From an uncultured Paracoccaceae bacterium (lineage in GTDB: Bacteria > Pseudomonadota > Alphaproteobacteria > Rhodobacterales > Rhodobacteraceae): a stretch of DNA of 35,604 bases. Each line of letters starts with the position of its first letter. Position 1 is the stretch's first letter. Shown one piece after another: positions 1 through 7,432 of the stretch. The stretch lies in NCBI GenBank assembly GCA_937927675.1, contig CALBSG010000083.1, forward strand, positions 1 to 35,604, in the 5' to 3' direction. The notes under the pieces are model-generated. The model ran no database searches. It worked only from the letters and a program-made list of their open reading frames with translations, and was not told the DNA's origin. Position numbers and translations under genes: made by a program.

Positions 1-633
1 CGGGGCAAGCCGGCCACGGCGGGCCAAGAACAGGCCGATGTCATCCATTTTGACGATCAGCGCGACCGAGCCGTAGACGCCAACAGTGATGAAGATGCCG
101 ACGATGGCAAGCGTGATCGCCTCGATCCACAGCGCCGAATCGGGGATGGCGGCAAGCGCGATGGTCATGATTTCGGCAGACAGGATGAAATCGGTCTTGA
201 TCGCGCCCGCGACCTTTTCTTCTTCCAGATGCGCGGGGTCTTTGGTGTCGAAATCTTCCTCCACCTCGTGGTCACCATGCGGGAACAGCACATGGAACAC
301 CTTCTCGGCGCCCTCAAAGCACAGGTAGGCCCCACCGATCATCAACAGCGGCGTGATGGCGGCCGGCAAAAGATAGTTCAGCGTCAAAAGCGCGGGCAGC
401 AGGATGACCAGCTTGTTCTTGATCGATCCCAGGGCGATGCGCCCGATGATCGGCAATTCACGGTCGGCCTCAAAGCCATGCACATATTTGGGTGTCACGG
501 CGGCGTCATCAATCACCACGCCCGCAGCCTTTGCCCCTGCCTTGGCCGCTGCGGCGGCAATGTCATCCACGCTTGCCGCTGCCACCTTGGCAATGGCCGC
601 AACATCATCCAAAAGCGCCAGAAGTCCGCTCAT
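1..633 (-). CDS. DUF808 family inner-membrane protein (5' part, runs off the window)
   Basis: The first 211 codons of a minus-strand gene starting at ATG 633; the C-terminus lies beyond base 1. The N-terminus is an Ala-rich amphipathic stretch (MSGLLALLDDVAAIAKVAAA), followed by a conserved DDAAVTPKYV-type region. Hydrophobic segments at about residues 75-120 (LVILLPALLTLNYLLPAAI) and 165-205 are separated by an acidic loop (HGDHEVEEDFDTKD). This pattern matches the DUF808/YedI family of multi-spanning inner-membrane proteins, whose biochemical role is not established. It is divergently transcribed from the first gap gene. Family assignment is from sequence resemblance; no function is proposed. 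Confidence 0.8.
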   Translation of the reverse strand, partial: MSGLLALLDDVAAIAKVAAASVDDIAAAAAKAGAKAAGVVIDDAAVTPKYVHGFEADRELPIIGRIALGSIKNKLVILLPALLTLNYLLPAAITPLLMIGGAYLCFEGAEKVFHVLFPHGDHEVEEDFDTKDPAHLEEEKVAGAIKTDFILSAEIMTIALAAIPDSALWIEAITLAIVGIFITVGVYGSVALIVKMDDIGLFLARRGRLAP

Positions 634-697
634 TCCATACCCTTTGCTTGACCTGCTCCCTATCTAGCCGGGTCTGGCCCAAAGGCAAAGCGTGACT

Positions 698-730
698 TGT
701 TAGCGCGAACGGGCAATGTTTGCGATAACA
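698..730. promoter_or_regulatory. Two tandem LacI-type operator-like palindromes upstream of the first gap gene
   Basis: TGTTAGCGCGAACG at 698-711 and TGTTTGCGATAACA at 717-730 each match the window consensus TGTTAGCGCTAACA at 12 of 14 positions, with a central CG. Their centres are 19 bp apart, close to two helical turns, so two dimers could bind the same face. They lie in the 188-bp divergent region between the DUF808 gene and gap, about 90-120 bp before the gap start. Related sites precede the second gap, the DUF1127 gene and fba. CceR is the likely candidate among known alphaproteobacterial LacI-family regulators; that identity is inference. Confidence 0.55.
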
Positions 731-821
731 CGCTGAAAACCTGTCGCTTTTGCGCTTTTTGCACCCCGTCGGCTAAGGTATAGCGCGGGGCAAGCAACAT
801 CAGGCTGCAAGGATCAATCGC

Positions 822-1826
822 ATGACCATCACCGTCGGGATCAACGGGTTTGGCCGCATCGGGCGCTGCACGCTGGCGCACATTGCGGAATCGGGGCGCA
901 ACGACGTGCAGGTGGTGGCGATGAACGCCACCGGCCCGATTGAAACCAACGCCCATCTGCTGAAATATGACTCGGTCCATGGCCGTTTCCCCGGCACCGT
1001 CAAGGTCGAAGGCAATACGCTGGATCTTGGCCGTGGCCCGATCCGCGTGATGTCGACCTACAATCCCGAAGAACTGGATTGGGAAGGTGTTGATATCGTT
1101 CTGGAATGCACCGGCAAGTTCAATGACCGCGACAAGGCCGCCGTCCACCTGTCGCGCGGCGCCAAGCGGGTTCTGGTTTCGGCCCCGGCCAAGCGCGCAG
1201 ATCTGACCGTGGTCTACGGTGTCAACCACCGCAGCCTGCTGCCGGAACATCTGGTGGTGTCGAACGCCTCTTGCACCACGAACTGCCTCGCGCCCTTGGC
1301 CAAGGTGCTGAACGACTCGATCGGCATCGAATCGGGCATCATGACCACGATCCACAGCTACACCGGCGACCAGCCGACGCTGGACCGCCGCCACAAGGAT
1401 CTCTATCGCGCCCGTGCCGCCGCCATGGCGATGATCCCCACCTCGACCGGGGCCGGCAAGGCGATTGGCGAAGTTCTGCCGGAACTGGCGGGCAAGTTGG
1501 ATGGTTCGGCCATCCGCGTGCCGACCCCGAACGTCTCGGCCGTTGATCTGACCTTCGTCGCCAAGAAAGACGTCACCGTCGCAGATGTGAACGAAATCGT
1601 TCGCGAAGCCGCCATGGGCAAGATGAGCGCCGTTCTGGCCTATGATCCGGAACCGAAAGTGTCGATCGACTTCAATCACACGCCGCAATCGTGTATCTTT
1701 GCCCCTGACCAGACCAAGGTCGTTGGCGGTCGGACCGTCCGCGTTCTGGCGTGGTATGACAACGAATGGGGCTTCTCCTGCCGGATGGCCGATGTGGCCG
1801 CTGCAATGGGGCGGCTTCTGGGCTGA
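822..1826 (+). CDS. gap: Glyceraldehyde-3-phosphate dehydrogenase, GapB-like (predicted NADP-preferring)
   Basis: A full-length 334-residue type I GAPDH, which interconverts glyceraldehyde-3-phosphate and 1,3-bisphosphoglycerate in the cytoplasm. The Rossmann motif GFGRIG is at residues 9-14, the catalytic Cys151 lies in SNASCTTN and the general base His178 in TTIHSYTG. After beta-strand 2 the sequence reads NATG (35-38) where NAD-specific enzymes have an Asp (ND). The Asp that holds the adenosine ribose of NAD is therefore Ala36. Bacillus GapB, an NADP-linked gluconeogenic enzyme, also has Asn-Ala here, and it shares the TGKF...DKA segment and the C-terminal VLAWYDNEWG.SCR seen in this protein. 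I infer NADP use and a gluconeogenic or CO2-fixation role. A purine-rich AAGGA precedes the ATG. Confidence 0.93.
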   Translation: MTITVGINGFGRIGRCTLAHIAESGRNDVQVVAMNATGPIETNAHLLKYDSVHGRFPGTVKVEGNTLDLGRGPIRVMSTYNPEELDWEGVDIVLECTGKFNDRDKAAVHLSRGAKRVLVSAPAKRADLTVVYGVNHRSLLPEHLVVSNASCTTNCLAPLAKVLNDSIGIESGIMTTIHSYTGDQPTLDRRHKDLYRARAAAMAMIPTSTGAGKAIGEVLPELAGKLDGSAIRVPTPNVSAVDLTFVAKKDVTVADVNEIVREAAMGKMSAVLAYDPEPKVSIDFNHTPQSCIFAPDQTKVVGGRTVRVLAWYDNEWGFSCRMADVAAAMGRLLG

Positions 1827-1838
1827 ACCGGAGGCGTC

Positions 1839-1982
1839 TTGAGTAACCGTATTTATTTTGTCTTGGCCGGGGTCGTTGCCCTGGCCATTCTGGCCGACCT
1901 GACCTTGAACGGCGGGTCGGCCCTGTTGTTTCTGGCCCGCAAGTTGATTGACCTGATCGCGCTCGTGAGTTTCTGGCGTTAA
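1839..1982 (+). CDS. 47-residue hydrophobic membrane peptide between the two gap genes (TTG start)
   Basis: A short open frame read as MSNRIYFVLAGVVALAILAD, followed by a second hydrophobic stretch (SALLFLARKLIDLIALVSFW) and ending FWR. It starts at TTG 1839, preceded by GGAGG at 1830-1834, only 4 nt upstream. It begins 12 nt after the first gap stop, so it is probably translated from the gap mRNA. It has one strong transmembrane helix at about residues 5-20 and a second hydrophobic helix at about 25-45. I recall similar small ORFs beside gap in Rhodobacterales but cannot confirm this here. Function is unknown. Confidence 0.6.
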   Translation: MSNRIYFVLAGVVALAILADLTLNGGSALLFLARKLIDLIALVSFWR

Positions 1983-2054
1983 GCGCCCCCTTCCCCCAAG
2001 CTCCCCGCCGCAACGGCGTGTCCCGCAGAAATCAGCCGAGCCTTGCTTTCCGGC

Positions 2055-2092
2055 TTGATCTTTTCGTGATTTTCGCGATGTTAGCGCTAACG
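2055..2092 (+). promoter_or_regulatory. Candidate promoter and perfect palindromic operator of the second gap gene
   Basis: GTTAGCGCTAAC at 2080-2091 is a perfect 12-bp palindrome; the 14-mer 2079-2092 matches the window consensus at 13 of 14 positions. A weak -35-like TTGATC at 2055-2060 lies 17 bp upstream of a poor -10 (ATGTTA, 2078-2083). If that promoter is real, the palindrome overlaps the -10 and start site, where a LacI-family protein would repress. The promoter assignment is weak; the palindrome is certain. Confidence 0.55.
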
Positions 2093-2125
2093 TAACGCGT
2101 GAGTCGCTGCAAGAAAGGGTTCACC

Positions 2126-3127
2126 ATGGCCGTCAAGGTTGCCATCAACGGGTTTGGGCGCATCGGGCGCAACATCTTGCGGGCCATCATCGAATCCGGC
2201 CGCACCGACATCGAGGTTGTGGCGATCAACGACCTTGGCCCTGTTGAAACCAACGCGCACCTGTTGCGCTTTGATTCCGTGCATGGCCGCTTCCCGGCGA
2301 CCGTGACCACCGGCGAAGACTGGATCGACGTCGGTCGCGGACCGATCCGCGTGACCGCGCTGAAGAACCCCGCCGATCTGCCGTGGTCGAATGTGGATGT
2401 TGTGCTGGAATGCACCGGCATCTTCACCACAAAGGAAAAATGCCTGCCCCACTTGGAAAACGGTTCAAAGCGCGTGCTGATCTCGGCCCCTGGCGATGGC
2501 GCGGACAAAACCATCGTCTACGGTGTGAACCACCAAACGCTGACGCGCGATGACATCGTGGTGTCGAACGCCTCTTGCACCACCAACTGCCTGTCGCCTG
2601 TCGCCAAAGTGCTGAACGACGTCATCGGCATCGAAAAGGGCATGATGACGACGATCCACAGCTATACCGGCGACCAGCCGACGCTGGATACCATGCACAA
2701 GGATCTTTATCGCGGGCGTGCGGCAGCGCTCAGCATGATCCCGACCTCGACCGGCGCGGCTAAGGCCGTGGGTCTGGTATTGCCCGAATTGAAGGGCAAG
2801 CTGGACGGTTTTGCCATCCGTGTGCCGACGCCGAATGTCTCTGTCGTGGACCTGAAGTTCATCGCTAAGCGCGAAACCAGCGTGGAAGAGATCAACGCTG
2901 CGATCAAGGCTGCGGCCAATGGCGCGCTGAAGGGCATCCTTGGCTATACCGAATACAAAAACGTCTCGTCGGATTTCAACCACGACCCCCATTCGTCGGT
3001 CTTCCATATGGATCAGACCAAGGTGATGGAGGGCACCATGTGTTCGGTGCTGTCGTGGTATGACAATGAATGGGGTTTCTCAAATCGCATGGCAGATACT
3101 GCCGTGGCGATGGGAAAACTCATCTAA
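2126..3127 (+). CDS. gap: Glyceraldehyde-3-phosphate dehydrogenase, type I (GapA-like, predicted NAD-dependent)
   Basis: 333 residues beginning MAVKVAINGFGRIGRN. The start at 2126 aligns with the family N-terminus; an in-frame ATG-less extension upstream to 2099 would cover the operator-to-RBS leader and is not used. Catalytic Cys151 is in SNASCTTN and His178 in TTIHSYTG. The cofactor segment reads NDLG with Asp36 in place, as in NAD-specific GAPDHs, unlike its neighbour. The two proteins are clearly homologous along their whole length but diverged, so this is an old paralogous pair rather than a recent duplication. It has its own operator-bearing leader and its own terminator (3159-3180). 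The likely role is the glycolytic direction or general triose-phosphate flux. Confidence 0.96.
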   Translation: MAVKVAINGFGRIGRNILRAIIESGRTDIEVVAINDLGPVETNAHLLRFDSVHGRFPATVTTGEDWIDVGRGPIRVTALKNPADLPWSNVDVVLECTGIFTTKEKCLPHLENGSKRVLISAPGDGADKTIVYGVNHQTLTRDDIVVSNASCTTNCLSPVAKVLNDVIGIEKGMMTTIHSYTGDQPTLDTMHKDLYRGRAAALSMIPTSTGAAKAVGLVLPELKGKLDGFAIRVPTPNVSVVDLKFIAKRETSVEEINAAIKAAANGALKGILGYTEYKNVSSDFNHDPHSSVFHMDQTKVMEGTMCSVLSWYDNEWGFSNRMADTAVAMGKLI

Positions 3128-3158
3128 TCCTAACTAGTCCCAAGACAATCTGAAAAAT

Positions 3159-3180
3159 GGGCGCCTTCGGGCGCCCTTTT
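3159..3180 (+). terminator. Intrinsic terminator after the second gap gene
   Basis: GGGCGCC (3159-3165), TTCG loop, GGCGCCC (3170-3176), then TTTT. It begins 31 nt after the gap stop codon. Confidence 0.85.
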
Positions 3181-3221
3181 GCTATGCGCAACACGCATGG
3201 CGGCAGGGCTTGCCTGTCAGT

Positions 3222-3235
3222 TGTTATCGCTAACA
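3222..3235. promoter_or_regulatory. Operator-like palindrome upstream of the DUF1127 gene
   Basis: TGTTATCGCTAACA differs from TGTTAGCGCTAACA at one position and is nearly self-complementary. It lies 78 bp before the DUF1127 start and downstream of the gap terminator, so it belongs to the small gene. A TATGAT at 3246-3251 could serve as a -10, with a poorly spaced TTGTTA (3221-3226, spacer 19) as -35 inside the palindrome. Confidence 0.5.
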
Positions 3236-3312
3236 CGGCCTGCCATATGATCAGCATGCGAAGAAGGGATCGGCCATACGGGCCATCCGGTCGCAAGACG
3301 AAAGGAAACCTG

Positions 3313-3474
3313 ATGAAAACGCTTATAGCCCGCCTGCGTGATACCGCAGTGAAGCATGCAGCCTACCGCCGCATCCGCAACGAAATCGCCACCCTGCCCC
3401 ACGCCGAGGCATTGGATCTGGGGATATTCCCCGGCGACGCAGACCGTATCGCGCGCAAGGCCGTCTGGGGCTGA
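3313..3474 (+). CDS. DUF1127 family small protein
   Basis: 53 residues, start ATG 3313 with AAAGGAAACC upstream. The N-terminus is basic and helical (MKTLIARLRDTAVKHAAYRR). It is followed by a typical DUF1127 core, RNEIATLPHAEALDLGIFPG, and the ending DADRIARKAVWG. DUF1127 proteins are short Arg-rich proteins common in alphaproteobacteria; some members are reported to bind RNA and influence phosphate or carbon metabolism. The gene has its own operator-like site of the same type as gap and fba and its own terminator, so it is monocistronic and may be co-regulated with central carbon genes. That link is inference. Confidence 0.8.
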   Translation: MKTLIARLRDTAVKHAAYRRIRNEIATLPHAEALDLGIFPGDADRIARKAVWG

Positions 3475-3497
3475 TCGCCGCACCAGACACATGGACG

Positions 3498-3518
3498 GGG
3501 CCCCGCGGGGCCCTTTTT
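3498..3518 (+). terminator. Intrinsic terminator after the DUF1127 gene
   Basis: GGGCCC stem with CGCG loop and GGGCCC (3498-3513), then TTTTT (3514-3518). Its T-run abuts the stop codon of the converging gph gene. Confidence 0.8.
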
Positions 3519-4180
3519 CATTTCAACAAACGCAAGGCCAAGCCCGGCAGATCATCAAAATGGTCCAGCAAGGCCTCTGGCTCCAGCCGTTCAATCGCCC
3601 GACCTTCGGGGCCAAAGGTCACGAGCGCCACCGGCACCCCCACCGCCAACCCGGTTTTGCGATCCGTCTCGGTATCGCCGATCAACATGGATCGCGCCAC
3701 ATCGCCCCCAGCCCTTTGCACCGACGCCACATAAGGCGCCGGGTCAGGCTTGCGCGTCGGCAGGGTATCGGCCCCGATCAGCGCACCGAACAGGGGCGCT
3801 ATGCCCAACCGCCGCACCAGTTCGACCGCCAGCCCTTCGGGTTTGTTGGTGCAGATCGCGGTGGCAAAACCAGCGGCGCGCAGCGCCTCCACCGCCTCGG
3901 CGGCACCGGGATAGAGCCGGGTGTGGGTGTCGATGCCTTCGGCATAGGCCGCCAAGAGCCGGGGGTAATGCCGCGCGATGTCGTCTTCGCTGTAACTGAT
4001 CCCCAAGCGGTCATACCCGGCCCGCAACATGGCCCGCCCGCCGTGAAAGGCCACCAGCCGGTCGCGCCCATCCAACACCACCCCATGACCATCGGCCACA
4101 AAGCAGGCATTTGCTGCTGCCAAGAGGTCATCACTGGTGTCTGCCAGCGTTCCATCCAGATCAAAAACCACCGTCCGCAT
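3518..4180 (-). CDS. gph: Phosphoglycolate phosphatase-like HAD hydrolase
   Basis: 220 residues, starting at ATG 4180 (MRTVVFDLDGTLADTSDD) with GGAAGG 9 nt upstream; a longer in-frame extension lacks homology-like sequence. HAD motif I is DLDGT (nucleophile Asp8 and acid Asp10), motif II is the Thr in ICTNKPEG, motif III is the Lys in KPDPAPY, and motif IV is IGDTETD. A helical cap lies between motifs I and II, as in the Gph/PGP subfamily. The expected reaction is 2-phosphoglycolate to glycolate, which removes the Rubisco oxygenation product or DNA-repair phosphoglycolate. Other small phosphorylated substrates are possible. It is divergent from glmU. Confidence 0.85.
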   Translation of the reverse strand: MRTVVFDLDGTLADTSDDLLAAANACFVADGHGVVLDGRDRLVAFHGGRAMLRAGYDRLGISYSEDDIARHYPRLLAAYAEGIDTHTRLYPGAAEAVEALRAAGFATAICTNKPEGLAVELVRRLGIAPLFGALIGADTLPTRKPDPAPYVASVQRAGGDVARSMLIGDTETDRKTGLAVGVPVALVTFGPEGRAIERLEPEALLDHFDDLPGLALRLLK

Positions 4181-4265
4181 GATTGTAACCTTCCGTGAGC
4201 CACGCCGGGCTTGCAGCGCCCGCGTTCCGGGGTAAAACGGGCGGCAAAAGAAGGAAAGGGGCAGC

Positions 4266-5615
4266 ATGCCGGTTTCGTTGATAGTTCTGGCCGCAGGCAT
4301 GGGCACGCGGATGAATTCCGACATGCCTAAAGTGCTGCACAAGGTTGCGGCCGCGCCCCTGTTGCACCACGCCCTGCGGGCAGGTGCCAGTCTTGGTCCT
4401 GAAAAGGTGGTGGTGGTAACCGGCCATGGCGCCGATGCGGTGGCAAAGGCCGCGCGGGCCTATGACGACGCCATTGAAACCGTCGTGCAAGAGCCGCAAC
4501 TTGGCACCGCCCATGCGGTCGCGCAAGCCGCCCCGCTTCTGGCTGATGCACCGGGCGAAGCGATCGTGCTTTACGGCGACACGCCCTTTATCACCTCCGA
4601 CACGATGGAATCCATGCTGGCCGCCCGTGCCCATCATGCCGTGGTGGTCTTGGGCTTTCACGCCACTGACCCAGGCCGCTATGGTCGTCTGTTGACCGAT
4701 GGCGATGCCTTGCTGGCCATTCGTGAATTCAAGGAAGCCACGGATGCAGAACGCGCCGTAACCCTTTGCAATTCCGGCGTGATCTGCGCCGATGCAAAGA
4801 CCCTGTTCGCCCTTGTGGCCGAAGTGGGCAATGCCAATGTGGCCGGCGAATATTACCTGACGGACATCGTGGAACTTGCCCGCGCCAAAGGTCTGTCCGC
4901 CGGCGTGGTGATCTGCGACGAGGCTGAAACGCTGGGCGTCAACACACGGCAACAACTGGCCGAGGCCGAGGCCGCCTTTCAAACCCGCGCAAGAGCCGAG
5001 GCTTTGGACAATGGTGTGACGCTGACGGCCCCAGAAACCGTGTTCTTCGGCTATGATACGGTGGTGGGTCGCGATGCGATTATCGGCCCGAATGTGCTGT
5101 TTGGTCCCGGCGTCACCATCGAATCTGGTGCCGAGATCAAGGGCTTTTGCCATCTGGAAGGCGCCCATGTCAGCCGCGGCGCCGATGTCGGCCCCTTTGC
5201 GCGCCTCCGCCCCGGTGCGGAATTGGCCGAAGATGTGCATGTCGGCAATTTCGTCGAGATCAAGAACGCCATTTTGGACGAAGGCGTGAAGGTCGGCCAC
5301 CTGAGCTATATCGGCGATGCGGACGTGGGCGAATTTACCAACATCGGTGCAGGCACCGTGACCTGCAATTATGACGGCGTGATGAAACACCGCACCCGCA
5401 TCGGCAAACGCGCCTTCATCGGCTCGGATACGATGCTGGTCGCCCCCGTCACCGTGGGCGATGGGGCGCTGACCGCCTCGGGCTCGACCATTACCGAAGA
5501 TGTCCCGGCCGAGGCCGTGGCAATTGCGCGCGCCAAACAGGTCAATAAACCGGGTTTGGCGACAAAACTTTTTGAACGTCTGCGCGCCATCAAGGCTGCG
5601 AAAGGAAAAGCATAA
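4266..5615 (+). CDS. glmU: Bifunctional N-acetylglucosamine-1-phosphate uridyltransferase / glucosamine-1-phosphate acetyltransferase
   Basis: 449 residues, typical for GlmU. The N-terminal pyrophosphorylase domain starts with the nucleotide-binding LAAGMGTRM and has Lys in PKVLHKV, YGDTPF and the GVICADA region. From about residue 250 the left-handed beta-helix of hexapeptide repeats follows (VVGRDAIIGPNVLFGPGVTI and onwards), ending in acetyltransferase residues (GAGTVTCNYDG, KHRTRIG, FIGSDT). It makes UDP-GlcNAc for peptidoglycan and lipopolysaccharide in the cytoplasm. The stop TAA shares its last A with the glmS ATG, so the two steps of the pathway are translationally coupled. AAGGAAAGG precedes the start. 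Confidence 0.97.
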   Translation: MPVSLIVLAAGMGTRMNSDMPKVLHKVAAAPLLHHALRAGASLGPEKVVVVTGHGADAVAKAARAYDDAIETVVQEPQLGTAHAVAQAAPLLADAPGEAIVLYGDTPFITSDTMESMLAARAHHAVVVLGFHATDPGRYGRLLTDGDALLAIREFKEATDAERAVTLCNSGVICADAKTLFALVAEVGNANVAGEYYLTDIVELARAKGLSAGVVICDEAETLGVNTRQQLAEAEAAFQTRARAEALDNGVTLTAPETVFFGYDTVVGRDAIIGPNVLFGPGVTIESGAEIKGFCHLEGAHVSRGADVGPFARLRPGAELAEDVHVGNFVEIKNAILDEGVKVGHLSYIGDADVGEFTNIGAGTVTCNYDGVMKHRTRIGKRAFIGSDTMLVAPVTVGDGALTASGSTITEDVPAEAVAIARAKQVNKPGLATKLFERLRAIKAAKGKA

Positions 5616-7432
5616 TGTGTGGAATTGTTGGGGTTCTTGGCAACCATGAAGTTGCCCCGCTTTTGGTCGAGGCGCTGAAGCGGCTGGAATATCGCGGCTA
5701 TGATTCTGCAGGGATCGCCACGGTAGACAGCGGCAAGCTGGATCGCCGCCGTGCGGTGGGAAAGCTTATCAACCTGTCTGACCTTCTGGTACACAACCCC
5801 CTGCCCGGCAAATCCGGCATCGGCCACACCCGTTGGGCCACCCATGGTGCTGCAACCACGCTGAACGCCCACCCGCATCTGTCGGGTCGGGTTGCGGTGG
5901 TTCACAACGGCATCATCGAAAACTTCCGCGACCTGCGTAATGAACTGACCGCTGCGGGCGCGGTGTTTGAATCCGAAACCGATACCGAAACCGTCAGCCA
6001 TCTTTTGCGCCATCACCTCGACAACGGTGCAACGGCGGTTGAGGCCGCGCGCGAGACGCTGAAACGCCTGCACGGCGCCTTTGCGCTGTGTTTCCTCTTT
6101 GAGGGCGAAGATGATCTGATGATCTGCGCGCGCAAGGGCAGCCCCTTGGCCATCGGTCATGGTGAGGGCGAGATGTATGTCGGCTCTGACGCCATCGCGT
6201 TGGCGCCGATGACGGATCGCATCACCTATCTGGAAGAAGGCGATTGGGCGATTCTGACCCGCGCCGGCGCGCAGATTTTTGACGAGGCCGGCCGTCTGGT
6301 GAACCGTCCCGAGGCACGGATTCAGGTCGATGCGACCCGCATCGAAAAGGCCGGTTACAAGCATTTCATGGCCAAGGAAATCGCCGAACAGCCGGTGGTG
6401 ATTGCCGACGCGCTGAAACATTACGTCGCCGGTGACGGCACGCTGCGCCTGCCAGAAGGACTTGATTTCAAAGGTGTTGACCGGCTGACCATGGTGGCCT
6501 GTGGCACAGCGAGCTATGCCACCCATGTGGCGAAATACTGGTTTGAACAGATCGCCGGTCTGCCCGTCGAAATCGACATCGCGTCAGAGTTCCGTTACCG
6601 CGAGCCGCCGCTGTCGCCCAACCAATGGGCGCTTTTCGTCAGCCAATCTGGGGAAACCGCCGACACGCTGGCCGCCCTGCGCTATGCCAAAGAGCGCGTC
6701 GGCAAGGTGGTGTCAGTGGTCAATGTCGGCACCTCCTCGATTGCCCGCGAAAGCGATCTGGCCTTGCCGATCCTTGCTGGGGTCGAGGTTGGCGTTGCAT
6801 CGACCAAGGCCTTTACCTGCCAATTGACGGTGCTGGCTGTACTGGCATTGAAGGCCGCCCTTGACCGCGGCCGGATTGATGCGGCGGGGCTGGCCACGCA
6901 CCTGGAGGCGCTGCGCGCGTTGCCGGGATTGATGAACCACGCGATGGGGCTTTCCTCCGACATCGCGGCTGTTGCCGAACAACTGGCCGAGGCGCAGGAT
7001 ATCCTGTTCCTGGGTCGCGGTCCGATGTTCCCGCTGGCGCTGGAAGGCGCGCTGAAGCTGAAGGAAATCAGCTATATCCACGCCGAGGGCTATGCCTCGG
7101 GCGAGTTGAAGCACGGCCCCATCGCGTTGATCGACAACCGGGTTCCGGTAATTGTGCTGGCCCCGCGCGATGGGCTGTTCGACAAGACGGTGTCGAACAT
7201 GCAAGAGGTGATGGCGCGCCACGGCAAGGTGGTGCTGATCTCGGACGCGGCAGGCGTGGCCGAGGCCGGTGCCGGATGCTGGAAAACCCTTATCCTGCCA
7301 GAGGTTGCCGCCCAATTCGCCCCGATCCTCTATTCGGTGCCGGCGCAACTTTTGGCCTATCATACCGCGATTGCCAAAGGCACCGATGTCGACCAGCCGC
7401 GCAATCTGGCCAAATCGGTGACGGTCGAATGA
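5615..7432 (+). CDS. glmS: Glutamine--fructose-6-phosphate aminotransferase (isomerizing)
   Basis: 605 residues beginning MCGIVGVLG, so Cys becomes the N-terminal nucleophile of the class II glutamine amidotransferase domain once Met is removed. This domain also shows EYRGYDSAGI and HTRWATHG. Two SIS sugar-isomerase domains follow (MVACGTASYA, SQSGETADT; FLGRGPMFPLALEGALKLKE). The ending NLAKSVTVE is the usual C-terminal tail. It converts fructose-6-phosphate and glutamine to glucosamine-6-phosphate, the committed step of amino-sugar synthesis. It overlaps glmU by 1 nt and the next gene by 4 nt (ATGA). No glmS ribozyme leader is visible, and the tight coupling to glmU leaves no space for one. 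Confidence 0.97.
   Translation: MCGIVGVLGNHEVAPLLVEALKRLEYRGYDSAGIATVDSGKLDRRRAVGKLINLSDLLVHNPLPGKSGIGHTRWATHGAATTLNAHPHLSGRVAVVHNGIIENFRDLRNELTAAGAVFESETDTETVSHLLRHHLDNGATAVEAARETLKRLHGAFALCFLFEGEDDLMICARKGSPLAIGHGEGEMYVGSDAIALAPMTDRITYLEEGDWAILTRAGAQIFDEAGRLVNRPEARIQVDATRIEKAGYKHFMAKEIAEQPVVIADALKHYVAGDGTLRLPEGLDFKGVDRLTMVACGTASYATHVAKYWFEQIAGLPVEIDIASEFRYREPPLSPNQWALFVSQSGETADTLAALRYAKERVGKVVSVVNVGTSSIARESDLALPILAGVEVGVASTKAFTCQLTVLAVLALKAALDRGRIDAAGLATHLEALRALPGLMNHAMGLSSDIAAVAEQLAEAQDILFLGRGPMFPLALEGALKLKEISYIHAEGYASGELKHGPIALIDNRVPVIVLAPRDGLFDKTVSNMQEVMARHGKVVLISDAAGVAEAGAGCWKTLILPEVAAQFAPILYSVPAQLLAYHTAIAKGTDVDQPRNLAKSVTVE

Noticed and set aside
660..1688. 342-codon minus-strand frame opposite the first gap gene
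   Set aside because: Antisense to a conserved GAPDH; a similar shadow appears opposite the second gap gene, as expected from shared codon structure.
822..3127. Tandem gap genes as an assembly or recent-duplication artefact
   Set aside because: The two proteins differ at many positions, including cofactor residues, and have different leaders and neighbours, so they are old paralogues.
4161..5390. Long minus-strand open frame (409 codons) opposite glmU
   Set aside because: It is antisense to a clear GlmU with all motifs. The His/Gly/Ala-rich translation is typical of GC-rich shadow frames, and no family is recognisable.
5600..5640. glmS ribozyme before glmS
   Set aside because: The glmU stop and glmS start share a base, leaving no leader; such ribozymes are typical of Firmicutes.
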